9,349 nucleotides of DNA from an uncultured Planctomycetota bacterium. GTDB lineage: Bacteria; Planctomycetota; UBA1135; UBA2386. Every line of letters starts with the position of its first letter. The first letter of the stretch is position 1. The notes under the pieces are model-generated. The model was not told the DNA's origin. It was given only the letters and a program-made list of their open reading frames with translations, and did not search any database. The stretch spans positions 1 to 9,349 of the forward strand of contig CAIYFF010000116.1 in NCBI GenBank assembly GCA_903925435.1, given 5' to 3'. A program made the position numbers and the translations under genes. Shown here one piece after another: positions 1-6,709 of the stretch.

Positions 1-1156
1 CGGCCTGTTCGATGTCACGCGCGATCGCATCGGCGCCTTCCAGGCCCACCGAAATACGCAGCAGCCCATCGGGGATGCCCGCTTGCTTGCGCTCCTCGGC
101 AGTCAACGGCGCGTGCGTCGTGTAGGCCGGCAACGAAGCCAACGACTCCACCGAACCCAACGAAGGGCCTCGCGCGATGAGCTCAAACGAGTCGAACACG
201 CGCCGCGAGCGATCGAGGCCGCCTTCTACGACGAAGCTCACGATCGTGCCGCCGCCGTGCATCTGCCGCTGCGCAAGCTCGTGGTCGGGATGGCTCGCCA
301 ATCCAGGGTAGATCGCATCGGCAAGCATGCCTTCGCGCACCAGGGCTTTGAGTCGTTGGGCCAACTCCGCCGCAGCCGCCTGCTGCGCAGCGATGCGCAG
401 ATCCAACGTCGGCCACGAACGGCACAAGAGCCACGCCGGGTCTGGCGCGAGGATGCCGCCGGTGCGGCGACGAAACTGCTCGACCAGGCGCATGAGCTCG
501 TGTCGCCCGCACACCACGCCCGCGAGCACATCCGAATGCCCGCCGTAGAACTTGGTCGCCGAGTGCACGACGAGATCGATCCCGAGCGCCAACGGGCGCT
601 GGATCGGCGGCGGCGCAAACGTGCCATCGACGAGCGACAGCGCCCCATTCGTGCGACAGATGGCTGCACACGCCGCGAGGTCCACGAGCCGCAACGTCGG
701 GTTGATCGGCGTCTCGAGCACGACGAGCTTCGCCGGTTCTGCGAGCCTTCGGCGCAGGTCGTTCGCATCGAGCGCATGGAAGCGTTCGACCTTCACGCCA
801 AAGCGCGGCAGGTCTTGCGTCACGAACGCGGCGGTGCCGCCGTAGACCTCGTGCGGCACGAGGACCCGGTCGCCGGCGCGCACGAGCGCCAAGATCGCGC
901 CGCTCATCGCGGCCATGCCGCTCGCAAACGCAACCGCGCCATCGGCGCCTTCGCGCGCGGCTGCGAGCGACTCGAACTGACGGCAGTTCGGATGCCCCAT
1001 GCGCTGGTAGAAGTCCCCGCTCTGCTGCCCGGCTCCGAGCCTGCGCAACGTCTCGACGTCCGACTGCGCGGCGGACGACGCACGATGCAGCGGCGGCGAC
1101 AGCGGACCGAGAGGCGTCGTGTGCGGCGTTGGAGTTCCGTAAAGGGGTTGGTCCAT
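1..1156 (-). CDS. Trans-sulfuration family PLP enzyme (cystathionine gamma-lyase/synthase-like), C-terminal end cut by window edge
   Basis: This is a fold-type I PLP enzyme of the Cys/Met metabolism family, which carries out beta/gamma elimination or replacement on cystathionine or homoserine esters in the cytoplasm. The 385 visible codons are close to the usual 380-400, so only a few C-terminal residues are missing. In order I see: Y50 and R52 of the phosphate-binding segment; SGM at 79-81; VYGGT with the ring-stacking Y105; ETPINP near 149-153; the pyridine-binding D177; SATK with the PLP lysine K202, followed by GGHSD; LGSVESL; TTHA; and LRISVGLE near the end, with the carboxylate-binding Arg. 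The frame is unbroken. Two family motifs are altered: DNTF reads DGTF, and the usual NPT after Y-x-R reads HPN. The ATG at 1156 gives a normal N-terminus but has no evident ribosome site. It diverges from the JAMM gene across 87 bp. The family is certain; lyase, synthase or sulfhydrylase cannot be told apart from sequence alone. Confidence 0.93.
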   Translation of the reverse strand, partial: MDQPLYGTPTPHTTPLGPLSPPLHRASSAAQSDVETLRRLGAGQQSGDFYQRMGHPNCRQFESLAAAREGADGAVAFASGMAAMSGAILALVRAGDRVLVPHEVYGGTAAFVTQDLPRFGVKVERFHALDANDLRRRLAEPAKLVVLETPINPTLRLVDLAACAAICRTNGALSLVDGTFAPPPIQRPLALGIDLVVHSATKFYGGHSDVLAGVVCGRHELMRLVEQFRRRTGGILAPDPAWLLCRSWPTLDLRIAAQQAAAAELAQRLKALVREGMLADAIYPGLASHPDHELAQRQMHGGGTIVSFVVEGGLDRSRRVFDSFELIARGPSLGSVESLASLPAYTTHAPLTAEERKQAGIPDGLLRISVGLEGADAIARDIEQA

Positions 1157-1243
1157 GGTCTGAGGCAGCCTGCCGACGGTAGCGACGCCGTGGCGCGCCG
1201 TCGACGCGCGCCTGCGCCTCTTCGATATGCTCCGCCATCGCCG
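1157..1243. promoter_or_regulatory. Divergent intergenic region with a GC-rich inverted repeat
   Basis: These 87 bp separate the start codons of two divergent genes, so promoters for both must lie here or in the flanking coding ends. I see no convincing -35/-10 or -24/-12 pair. A perfect 7-bp inverted repeat, GGCGCGC (1192-1198) and GCGCGCC (1206-1212), flanks a 7-base centre containing GTCGAC. It could be an operator for shared control, or chance in GC-rich DNA. Promoter function is inferred from gene layout, not from a recognised motif. Confidence 0.4.
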
Positions 1244-1735
1244 ATGTCGCAGACCGCATCCCATCCGAGCATTGCCGCAGTGACGCCAGTGCGCGTTCGC
1301 GTCACCCGCGACCTGCTGGACTCCATGCAGAACTCCGCGCGCGACGCCGCGCCAGCAGAGATCGGGTGGATGCTGTTCGGTTCGTATGTCGGCGAGGAGG
1401 CACGCATCGACGCCATGCATGCGCTGCGCAATGCCGCGAACAACCCGTGCGAGCAGTTCGCCGCCGACGCGCTCGAGCAGATGAACGCCTACCTGGCAGG
1501 ATCGCGCGACAGCCTCCACTGCATCGGCAACGCGCACAGCCATCCCCGCGGCACGGCCCGGATGTCGAGGCTGGATCGTTGCGGTGGTCATGTAGGCAGC
1601 GTCCTGCTGATCGTCGCGCCGAACGCGACCGATGGCGTGACCTCGCGAGCCTTCTGGTTCGAGCGACTGCAAGACTCGGTCGTAGCCCCCACGCCGTCGC
1701 ACGAGATCGCGGTCTGCATCGAGGATCGAACGTGA
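1244..1735 (+). CDS. JAMM-motif metallopeptidase-like protein (M67 / Prok-JAB family)
   Basis: This is a 163-residue JAB/MPN-fold protein with a complete JAMM zinc site: E39 in AEIGWMLFG, then H98-S-H100-P, S108 and D111, matching the H-x-H-x7-S-x2-D spacing exactly. Length and layout fit the small bacterial M67 family, including the stretch with N66-N67 and a phenylalanine/aspartate segment (F72, D75) before the HSHP strand. Family members hydrolyse isopeptide or peptide bonds after ubiquitin-like proteins such as CysO, ThiS or MoaD types, or ubiquitin-like tails; the substrate here is unknown. No E1-like ThiF or ubiquitin-like partner is in the window. The stop codon overlaps the acpS start (GTGA). 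The ATG at 1244 lacks a Shine-Dalgarno; an in-frame GTG at 1280 is a possible later start that keeps all catalytic residues. The divergent neighbour is a sulfur amino-acid PLP enzyme. Confidence 0.85.
   Translation: MSQTASHPSIAAVTPVRVRVTRDLLDSMQNSARDAAPAEIGWMLFGSYVGEEARIDAMHALRNAANNPCEQFAADALEQMNAYLAGSRDSLHCIGNAHSHPRGTARMSRLDRCGGHVGSVLLIVAPNATDGVTSRAFWFERLQDSVVAPTPSHEIAVCIEDRT
1721..1734 (+). promoter_or_regulatory. Ribosome binding site and GTG start of acpS inside the JAMM gene end
   Basis: GAGG at 1721-1724 lies seven bases upstream of the GTG at 1732-1734. It is the clearest Shine-Dalgarno-like sequence next to a start codon in the window and decides the acpS start, since the frame has no nearby ATG. 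The GTG shares two bases with the TGA stop of the JAMM gene, so termination and reinitiation are probably coupled. Confidence 0.6.
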
Positions 1736-2124
1736 TCGTCGCAGTCGGCGTCGATGACACGGAGATCGCGCGCTTTGCGCGGTTGCTGCAGAACGGATCG
1801 CTGCGCGTCTATGCGCGCATCTGCACCGACAGAGAGCGCGAGCACTGCCAAAGCCAAGAGCGGCCACACGCAGCGCTCGCCGCTCGTTGGAGCGCGAAGG
1901 AAGCGGTCGCAAAGTGCCTAGGCACCGGCTTTGCATCCGGCGTCACGCCGCGCTCGATCGAAGTCGTGCGAGAGCCAACTGGATCGTTGCGAATCGTCTT
2001 GCATGGCGCCGCGGCGGACGCGGCAAAGGCGCGCGGCATCGACCGCGTGCACATCAGCATTTCCCACAGTGGGACGCGCGCGATTGCATTCGCAGTTGCC
2101 GAGAGCGCGCCAAGTCCGCGCTGA
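1732..2124 (+). CDS. acpS: Holo-[acyl-carrier-protein] synthase
   Basis: The enzyme transfers the 4'-phosphopantetheine arm of coenzyme A to the active serine of apo acyl carrier protein, switching on fatty acid synthesis; it works as a cytoplasmic Mg-dependent trimer. At 130 residues it has the normal AcpS length. Diagnostic features are the N-terminal strand GVDDTEIARF with the metal-binding D8, the CT-x2-E-x3-C segment (31-39), the signature ARWSAKEAVAKCLGTG with W53, K56 and E57, and the C-terminal HISISHSGTRAIAFAVAE. I start it at GTG 1732 because the conserved VGVD begins right after it and GAGG sits at a suitable distance; an ATG start would need a long, unrelated extension. It overlaps the JAMM gene by four bases. 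The 108 bp after it hold no recognised gene. Confidence 0.95.
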   Translation: MIVAVGVDDTEIARFARLLQNGSLRVYARICTDREREHCQSQERPHAALAARWSAKEAVAKCLGTGFASGVTPRSIEVVREPTGSLRIVLHGAAADAAKARGIDRVHISISHSGTRAIAFAVAESAPSPR

Positions 2125-2232
2125 CAACGGCGCGCAGGCGACAAGGGAATCGCACCTGCGGGAAAGCTCGACGCACTGCGCCATCGCGGGACTCAAGCTG
2201 TCGGCAATCGCGCCCGATCCCAGCCGGCGTCG

Positions 2233-3432
2233 ATGTTCTTTTCACCACGGACAAATGCAGCGCTCGCAGTGGCGCTGGCTGCGGCATCCTGTCGCACTGC
2301 CCCGCTGCGCCCGATCGAGGCCAGCGGGCCTCCTGCTGCGTTCGTCGCGTGGCTGTGCGCCGACGTGGCTCGAACCGAGTTCACTGGCTCGGACCCTCTG
2401 CCCTACCACGGCATGGCGCCCGTGACGCGCTGCAAGGACGGCTCGTTCGAGATCCGCTACGAACAGCGTGACGATGGTCGCTGGAGCCCGCGCGCAGACG
2501 GACGCATCGGCGTGACCGCGCCGCAAGACGGCGCGCTTCCTGCAACTGCTGCGTATGCGCCCGCCACTGGCATGCGGGGAGTTGGATCGTTCGCAGCGTC
2601 GTTCGTCATCCATGTCGAAGCGACGCCGCAGGGCGTCGCGGTCCATTGCGACAGCGCGCCCAACAACGCGCGACTGACCGCGCAGCACATCCAGGATGCG
2701 ATCGCATTTGCGACCAGCCTGGCCAATGACGACAGCGAACCAAGGCCGTGCTGCACTGCGCATGCGCCGTGGCGCGCGCAAGCGCATCTGCGCGCAGCAA
2801 TGCGTCATCATAAAATGCTCGACCTCGTTGCGGCGCGCAGCGCGCTGTCGCGAGCGCGCGCGGATGCGCCGATGCGCAGCGAGTGGAACGAGACGATCGC
2901 CCATCTCGACCTCCAGCTCGGCCAGGACGAACTTGCGGGCAATCGGCTAGCTATCGCTTCACGCTTCGCAGGCGACCCGCTTGCCCGCGCGCATGACGCA
3001 AAGGATGCGAATCTCGCGTTCCACCGCATGCGCGACCACGACGGCGCTGCGCTGCGTTCGCGCGCAGCGGACCGGATTGCGAGCGGCGACATGGCAGCCG
3101 CGCGAGCGCTTGCGCTTGCAGCGAGCGCCGCAGCTCCAGATCCGGTCGCGGACCTCGCGTTGCGGCATCAGCTGCAGGCGCAGAGCCACGACCTACGCGG
3201 TTCCCTCGGCACGGCGCTGCTGCTGCGCGAATATGGCGCGGGCGCCATCGGCGATCGGTTGCTCGCAAACGCGCTCGCAGCCACGGGCCACAGTCAGCTC
3301 GCAGAACGCGCGGAGACACGCACGCAATCGCCTGCGATTGCGAACGCACGTAGCGCGCTCTCACCGCAGGCACTGCGCATGCTCGACGATGCGTTGCGCG
3401 CGGGCGCGCCCGTCGCGGCCCCCGTTCGCTGA
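2233..3432 (+). CDS. Predicted lipoprotein with TPR-like helical C-terminal half, function unknown
   Basis: I do not recognise this 399-residue protein. The N-terminus has a basic residue (R6), a short alanine-rich hydrophobic stretch (9-18) and AAASC with C20, which looks like a lipobox although alanine rather than leucine is at -3. It is therefore probably exported and lipid-anchored. Residues 30-175 look like a mixed, strand-rich region with Cys42, Cys67, Cys139 and the pair Cys173-Cys174. Residues 178-360 are a chain of amphipathic alanine-rich helices with TPR-like spacing (for example DMAAARALALAASAAAP at 286-302), so a protein-binding scaffold role is plausible. The ATG at 2233 is chosen for the signal peptide; no Shine-Dalgarno precedes it. 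It may share transcription with acpS, 108 bp upstream, or have its own promoter. It converges on the kinase gene with a 22-bp gap. Confidence 0.7.
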   Translation: MFFSPRTNAALAVALAAASCRTAPLRPIEASGPPAAFVAWLCADVARTEFTGSDPLPYHGMAPVTRCKDGSFEIRYEQRDDGRWSPRADGRIGVTAPQDGALPATAAYAPATGMRGVGSFAASFVIHVEATPQGVAVHCDSAPNNARLTAQHIQDAIAFATSLANDDSEPRPCCTAHAPWRAQAHLRAAMRHHKMLDLVAARSALSRARADAPMRSEWNETIAHLDLQLGQDELAGNRLAIASRFAGDPLARAHDAKDANLAFHRMRDHDGAALRSRAADRIASGDMAAARALALAASAAAPDPVADLALRHQLQAQSHDLRGSLGTALLLREYGAGAIGDRLLANALAATGHSQLAERAETRTQSPAIANARSALSPQALRMLDDALRAGAPVAAPVR

Positions 3433-3452
3433 GCCGCGCAGCAGCGCGCGGC
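3433..3452. terminator. GC-only hairpin between convergent stop codons
   Basis: The 22-bp gap between two convergent TGA codons is almost wholly a perfect inverted repeat: GCCGCGC (3433-3439), a six-base loop AGCAGC, and GCGCGGC (3446-3452). Being palindromic, it would form on RNA from either side. No T-tract follows on either strand, so it is not a classic intrinsic terminator. Its position suggests it stalls or protects transcript ends; that is inference. Confidence 0.45.
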
Positions 3453-3454
3453 CG

Positions 3455-6400
3455 TCACTGCGCTGCTTCGATCCGCACCATCCGCACGGAGATGTCCTGC
3501 AGCGGGTAGACCGCGAAGGTTGGCGGCGATGCATCGGCGCCGTCCACGAACGATCGGCAAAGCTCGACGCCATCGATCGAAACCACGGTCGTGCACGCGC
3601 GGCGGCCCGGCGCAGACTGGATCGAGAACCGCAACGAATGCAGCGCCAACGGAATCGCCGAAGGCCCGACGGTCCGCCGATCCATCGCAGCATGCACAGC
3701 GCGCTGAACCGCGGCTCGAATCGCGGGCTCGCCTTTGTCGAGATCCGGCACGATCGCGGCGCGAAGTTGTCCATCACCGGTGGCGAAGACGACGCATGCA
3801 GCAGAACGGAACGAGAAGACATGCAGCGGCGCCGCATCGACGCTCGCTGGCAACGCGAACTCGCACGACAGCGACGCCTGCCGACAGTCGCTGCTCAGCC
3901 CCGCGTCGACGACAAGCCGCTTCTTCTGCGCATCACTCCACGACTGCGCGGAGCCAGCGTGCTCCATGCGTCCTTCGCGCAGTTGCCAGCCTTCTCCCGC
4001 GCTCCGCATGCTCGAGGCCGGGACCTGCACCGACGCGAGGAATGGCACTTCGCCATCGACCGCGACCACCGAGCCAAAGGGCGCACGACGGCGCAACTCC
4101 TCAGCCAACTCCTGCCGCCGCGACTCGCGTGCAATCCAATCCGTTGCCTCTCGCGCCACCGCACGCTCGGCGTCCGATGCGGTGAGCGCGGAGCTTGCCT
4201 GCCATTGCGCAACCGCCATCTCGACCTCGCGCGGGTCGTTGCGTTCTCTGCCGCGCGCAAGCGCCTCGCGCAGACGCTGCAACGCCATCGCACGATCCTC
4301 GCCAGATCCTGGCGCGTAGGCCCGAACGCGCAACAACCGCGGCCAGACCTCGTCGCGCAAGAACGCGCGATCAAGGTCGTCCAGCCCGTCTGCCACCGCA
4401 TCCAGTTGATCGCACGCCATCGCCAGCGCTGTCTTGCCGATGCGCAACAACCGCGCATCGAGCGCTGCGAATGCGCTCTTCCCCGACTCCTGCGCGCGCT
4501 GCCAGAGGTCTGAGAACCGGAACTCGAGCAACTGCGCCTGCCGCCAATGGCCTGCGCCGATGCGCGCTTCGAGTCGGCCGCCTGCCAAAGCCCGCAGCTC
4601 GACTGCGACGCCGCCATTGCGTGGATAGCCCGGAATCGGCGGCGGCGCGGTCTCGAGCGCGGACAGGACAGCACGCGCAACCAAGCCCGCGGCCCGCATC
4701 GCTTCGCGATGAGGCTCGATCGGGTCCGATTCGTCGGCTTGTCGCGATCGCGCGCCAAGGAGCACGCCGAGTCCCGCGTCAGAGTTGCCGTCCATCAGCG
4801 CGCGCCATGCGAGATCGAGAATCTCCTCCTCGTGCACGCGCTCGGCGTCGGCGAACGCAGCCTGCAGCTGACGCTCCACGCCTGTGAGCATCGCCCCCAC
4901 TTCGTGCCATGGATCGTTCGCGGCGCGGAACCGAGATGCTGGCGGATACGCCGCAGTCAGTTGTTCGCGAAGCAACGACACCGCAGCCATGCGATCCGCA
5001 ATCGCACGCGGACTCGCGGCGGCGGTCCCTGGCTCGTCGACCAGCCCGACCAACGCAGCTTCTGTCTCGCTGCGCAGCGCCGCGGCCGCGCGCCGTTCGG
5101 CTGCGTCCACTTGCGCCAAGCCTTGCTCGCGCAGCTTCTCGAAGCGCTCCTCGAGCGCAGCACGCACGGCCTGCGGGAGCCGATCCGGCAACGGCCGCCG
5201 CAATCCGTCGAAGAACCCGAGGAACGCCTCTCGCCATACGCGCTCGGCAACGGCGTAGTCGCCCTGGCGCACGCGTTCGTCGGCGCGCATCGGCGTGTCG
5301 ACTTCGAGATGGCGTCGCGCTTGCTCCAGCAGCGATTGGTCGCGGCGACGCGCGAGTTCTTCGATCTCGGTGAGCGCCGCATCGAGCGCGCGCGTGTCGA
5401 CGGAGGACGGCAACTGGTCGCGCGAGATCCCGAGCCGCTGGGCAAGCGGCCCCGTCGCATGATCCCTCGCGAGCATCGGTCCCGACGGCCACCGCTGCGG
5501 ATCGTCGGCATCGGCGGCGAGCGCGGTCCACCCCGCTGCGCGCAACTCCAAGACGAATCGATCGAGTTCCTGCTGCAACTCCAGCGACAAGCGACGCTGG
5601 GTCTGCTGCCGCCATTCTGCAGCGTCGACAGGCGCGTCCTTCGTTCGGGCCAAGAACCGGCCCCAACGCTGGCCGGGGGTTCCGAGTGTCTGCAGCTCCG
5701 CTTCGACTGCAGCAGGGAACTCGGCGCGGACCATCGGCTCCACCACTGCGGCAGCACTGTTCGCCCCGAGCCAGAACCCGGCCGCGACCAACGCCAGAGC
5801 GGCGGCGATGGCAGCCACATACTTCCGCGTCTGCGGCGGCCTGCCGGTCTCGCCGACCGAAAGCCTCGACTCGTCGACCTGCGGCCGCTGGTCGCGAGCC
5901 AATCGCTGGAGGTCATCCAGCAGTTCTCGCGGCGTCTGGTAGCGCAGCTGCGGGCTCTTGCTGAGCAGCTTGCGGATCACCAGCGACATGCCTTCCGACA
6001 GTTCCGGGTTGATCACGCGCGGCGACACCGGCGTGTCGTGCAGCACCTGCAGGATGACCTCGGTCATCGACGCGCCTTGGAACGGAGGCTGCCCCGTCGC
6101 CATGTGGTAGAGCGTCGCGCCAAGCGAATAGAGATCGCTGCGGATGTCCGCGTCCTGCGGGTTCCGCGCCTGCTCCGGCGATATGTACTGCGGCGTGCCG
6201 ACCGTGGATCCATCGCGCGTAAGCGAGAGATCGGCCGGGCCCTTCGCGAGCCCCATGTCGGTCACCTTCACGGCGCCGGCGTCGTCGATGAGGATGTTGC
6301 CAGGCTTGATGTCGCGATGGATGACGTTGCGCAAGAACGCGTGGTCGAGCGCCGACGCGACCTGCGTCGCAACGTTGCGAACTTGGTCTTCTGAAAAGAT

Positions 6401-6709
6401 GCCCCACTCCGCGAGCAATGCTCGCAGCGATCGTCCCTCCACCAACTCCATCACGAAGTAGTGGTAGCCGCCTTCCTCGCCGAGGTCGTAGCCCGTGACG
6501 ATGTTGGGATGGTTCAACGCCGCGACGATGCGCGCCTCGCGACGAAGTCGTTCGACGTAGCGGGCATCGCGCGCGAGCGAGGGCCGCAGCACCTTCAGCG
6601 CCACGATGCGCGACAACTTCAGGTGCCGTGCCTTGAACACGGTCCCCATCGCGCCAGCTCCGAGGCGATCGAGGATCTCGTAGTCGCGGAACGGCTGCGC
6701 GAAGCTCAT
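3455..6709 (-). CDS. Membrane-anchored Ser/Thr protein kinase with long C-terminal sensor-like region
   Basis: This 1084-residue protein begins with a complete Hanks-type kinase domain (about 9-270). It has the glycine loop GAGAMGTV, VALK with K39, an HRDIKPGN catalytic loop (D133, N138), DMG instead of DFG (D151), GTPQYISPE (171-179) and a SDLYSLG segment. A linker leads to one hydrophobic helix (about 297-317). Residues 320-1084 should then lie outside the cytoplasm. They are largely helical, with charged coiled-coil-like stretches around 490-610, and end in a strand-rich module (about 884-1084) carrying five cysteines (942, 949, 972, 1039, 1051) that recalls LamG-type beta-sandwiches. No PASTA, WD40 or TPR repeats are evident. 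The ATG at 6709 puts the kinase fold directly at the N-terminus; the frame is open further upstream, but that part only shadows the regulator gene. It overlaps the regulator by four bases (ATGA). Phosphorylation of the FHA regulator is inferred. Confidence 0.93.
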   Translation of the reverse strand: MSFAQPFRDYEILDRLGAGAMGTVFKARHLKLSRIVALKVLRPSLARDARYVERLRREARIVAALNHPNIVTGYDLGEEGGYHYFVMELVEGRSLRALLAEWGIFSEDQVRNVATQVASALDHAFLRNVIHRDIKPGNILIDDAGAVKVTDMGLAKGPADLSLTRDGSTVGTPQYISPEQARNPQDADIRSDLYSLGATLYHMATGQPPFQGASMTEVILQVLHDTPVSPRVINPELSEGMSLVIRKLLSKSPQLRYQTPRELLDDLQRLARDQRPQVDESRLSVGETGRPPQTRKYVAAIAAALALVAAGFWLGANSAAAVVEPMVRAEFPAAVEAELQTLGTPGQRWGRFLARTKDAPVDAAEWRQQTQRRLSLELQQELDRFVLELRAAGWTALAADADDPQRWPSGPMLARDHATGPLAQRLGISRDQLPSSVDTRALDAALTEIEELARRRDQSLLEQARRHLEVDTPMRADERVRQGDYAVAERVWREAFLGFFDGLRRPLPDRLPQAVRAALEERFEKLREQGLAQVDAAERRAAAALRSETEAALVGLVDEPGTAAASPRAIADRMAAVSLLREQLTAAYPPASRFRAANDPWHEVGAMLTGVERQLQAAFADAERVHEEEILDLAWRALMDGNSDAGLGVLLGARSRQADESDPIEPHREAMRAAGLVARAVLSALETAPPPIPGYPRNGGVAVELRALAGGRLEARIGAGHWRQAQLLEFRFSDLWQRAQESGKSAFAALDARLLRIGKTALAMACDQLDAVADGLDDLDRAFLRDEVWPRLLRVRAYAPGSGEDRAMALQRLREALARGRERNDPREVEMAVAQWQASSALTASDAERAVAREATDWIARESRRQELAEELRRRAPFGSVVAVDGEVPFLASVQVPASSMRSAGEGWQLREGRMEHAGSAQSWSDAQKKRLVVDAGLSSDCRQASLSCEFALPASVDAAPLHVFSFRSAACVVFATGDGQLRAAIVPDLDKGEPAIRAAVQRAVHAAMDRRTVGPSAIPLALHSLRFSIQSAPGRRACTTVVSIDGVELCRSFVDGADASPPTFAVYPLQDISVRMVRIEAAQ

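Noticed and set aside
83..1243. Open frame upstream of and in frame with the JAMM gene on the + strand
   Set aside because: This part is antisense to the PLP enzyme, whose motifs run without a break on the other strand. The JAMM domain fits entirely after 1244.
1244..1735. JAMM protein as a RadC-type or phage-defence JAB protein
   Set aside because: No RadC helix-hairpin-helix region, no E1/E2-like partner and no mobile context nearby; size and motifs fit the ordinary small M67 family.
2133..2160. Six-base inverted repeat CGCAGG/CCTGCG after acpS as a terminator
   Set aside because: The stem is short, the loop is 16 bases and no T-tract follows; this is expected by chance in GC-rich DNA.
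4547..6394. Long open frame of 615 codons on the + strand
   Set aside because: It lies wholly opposite the kinase gene, and its translation is rich in Arg, Gln and His with no domain. It is an antisense shadow caused by high GC.
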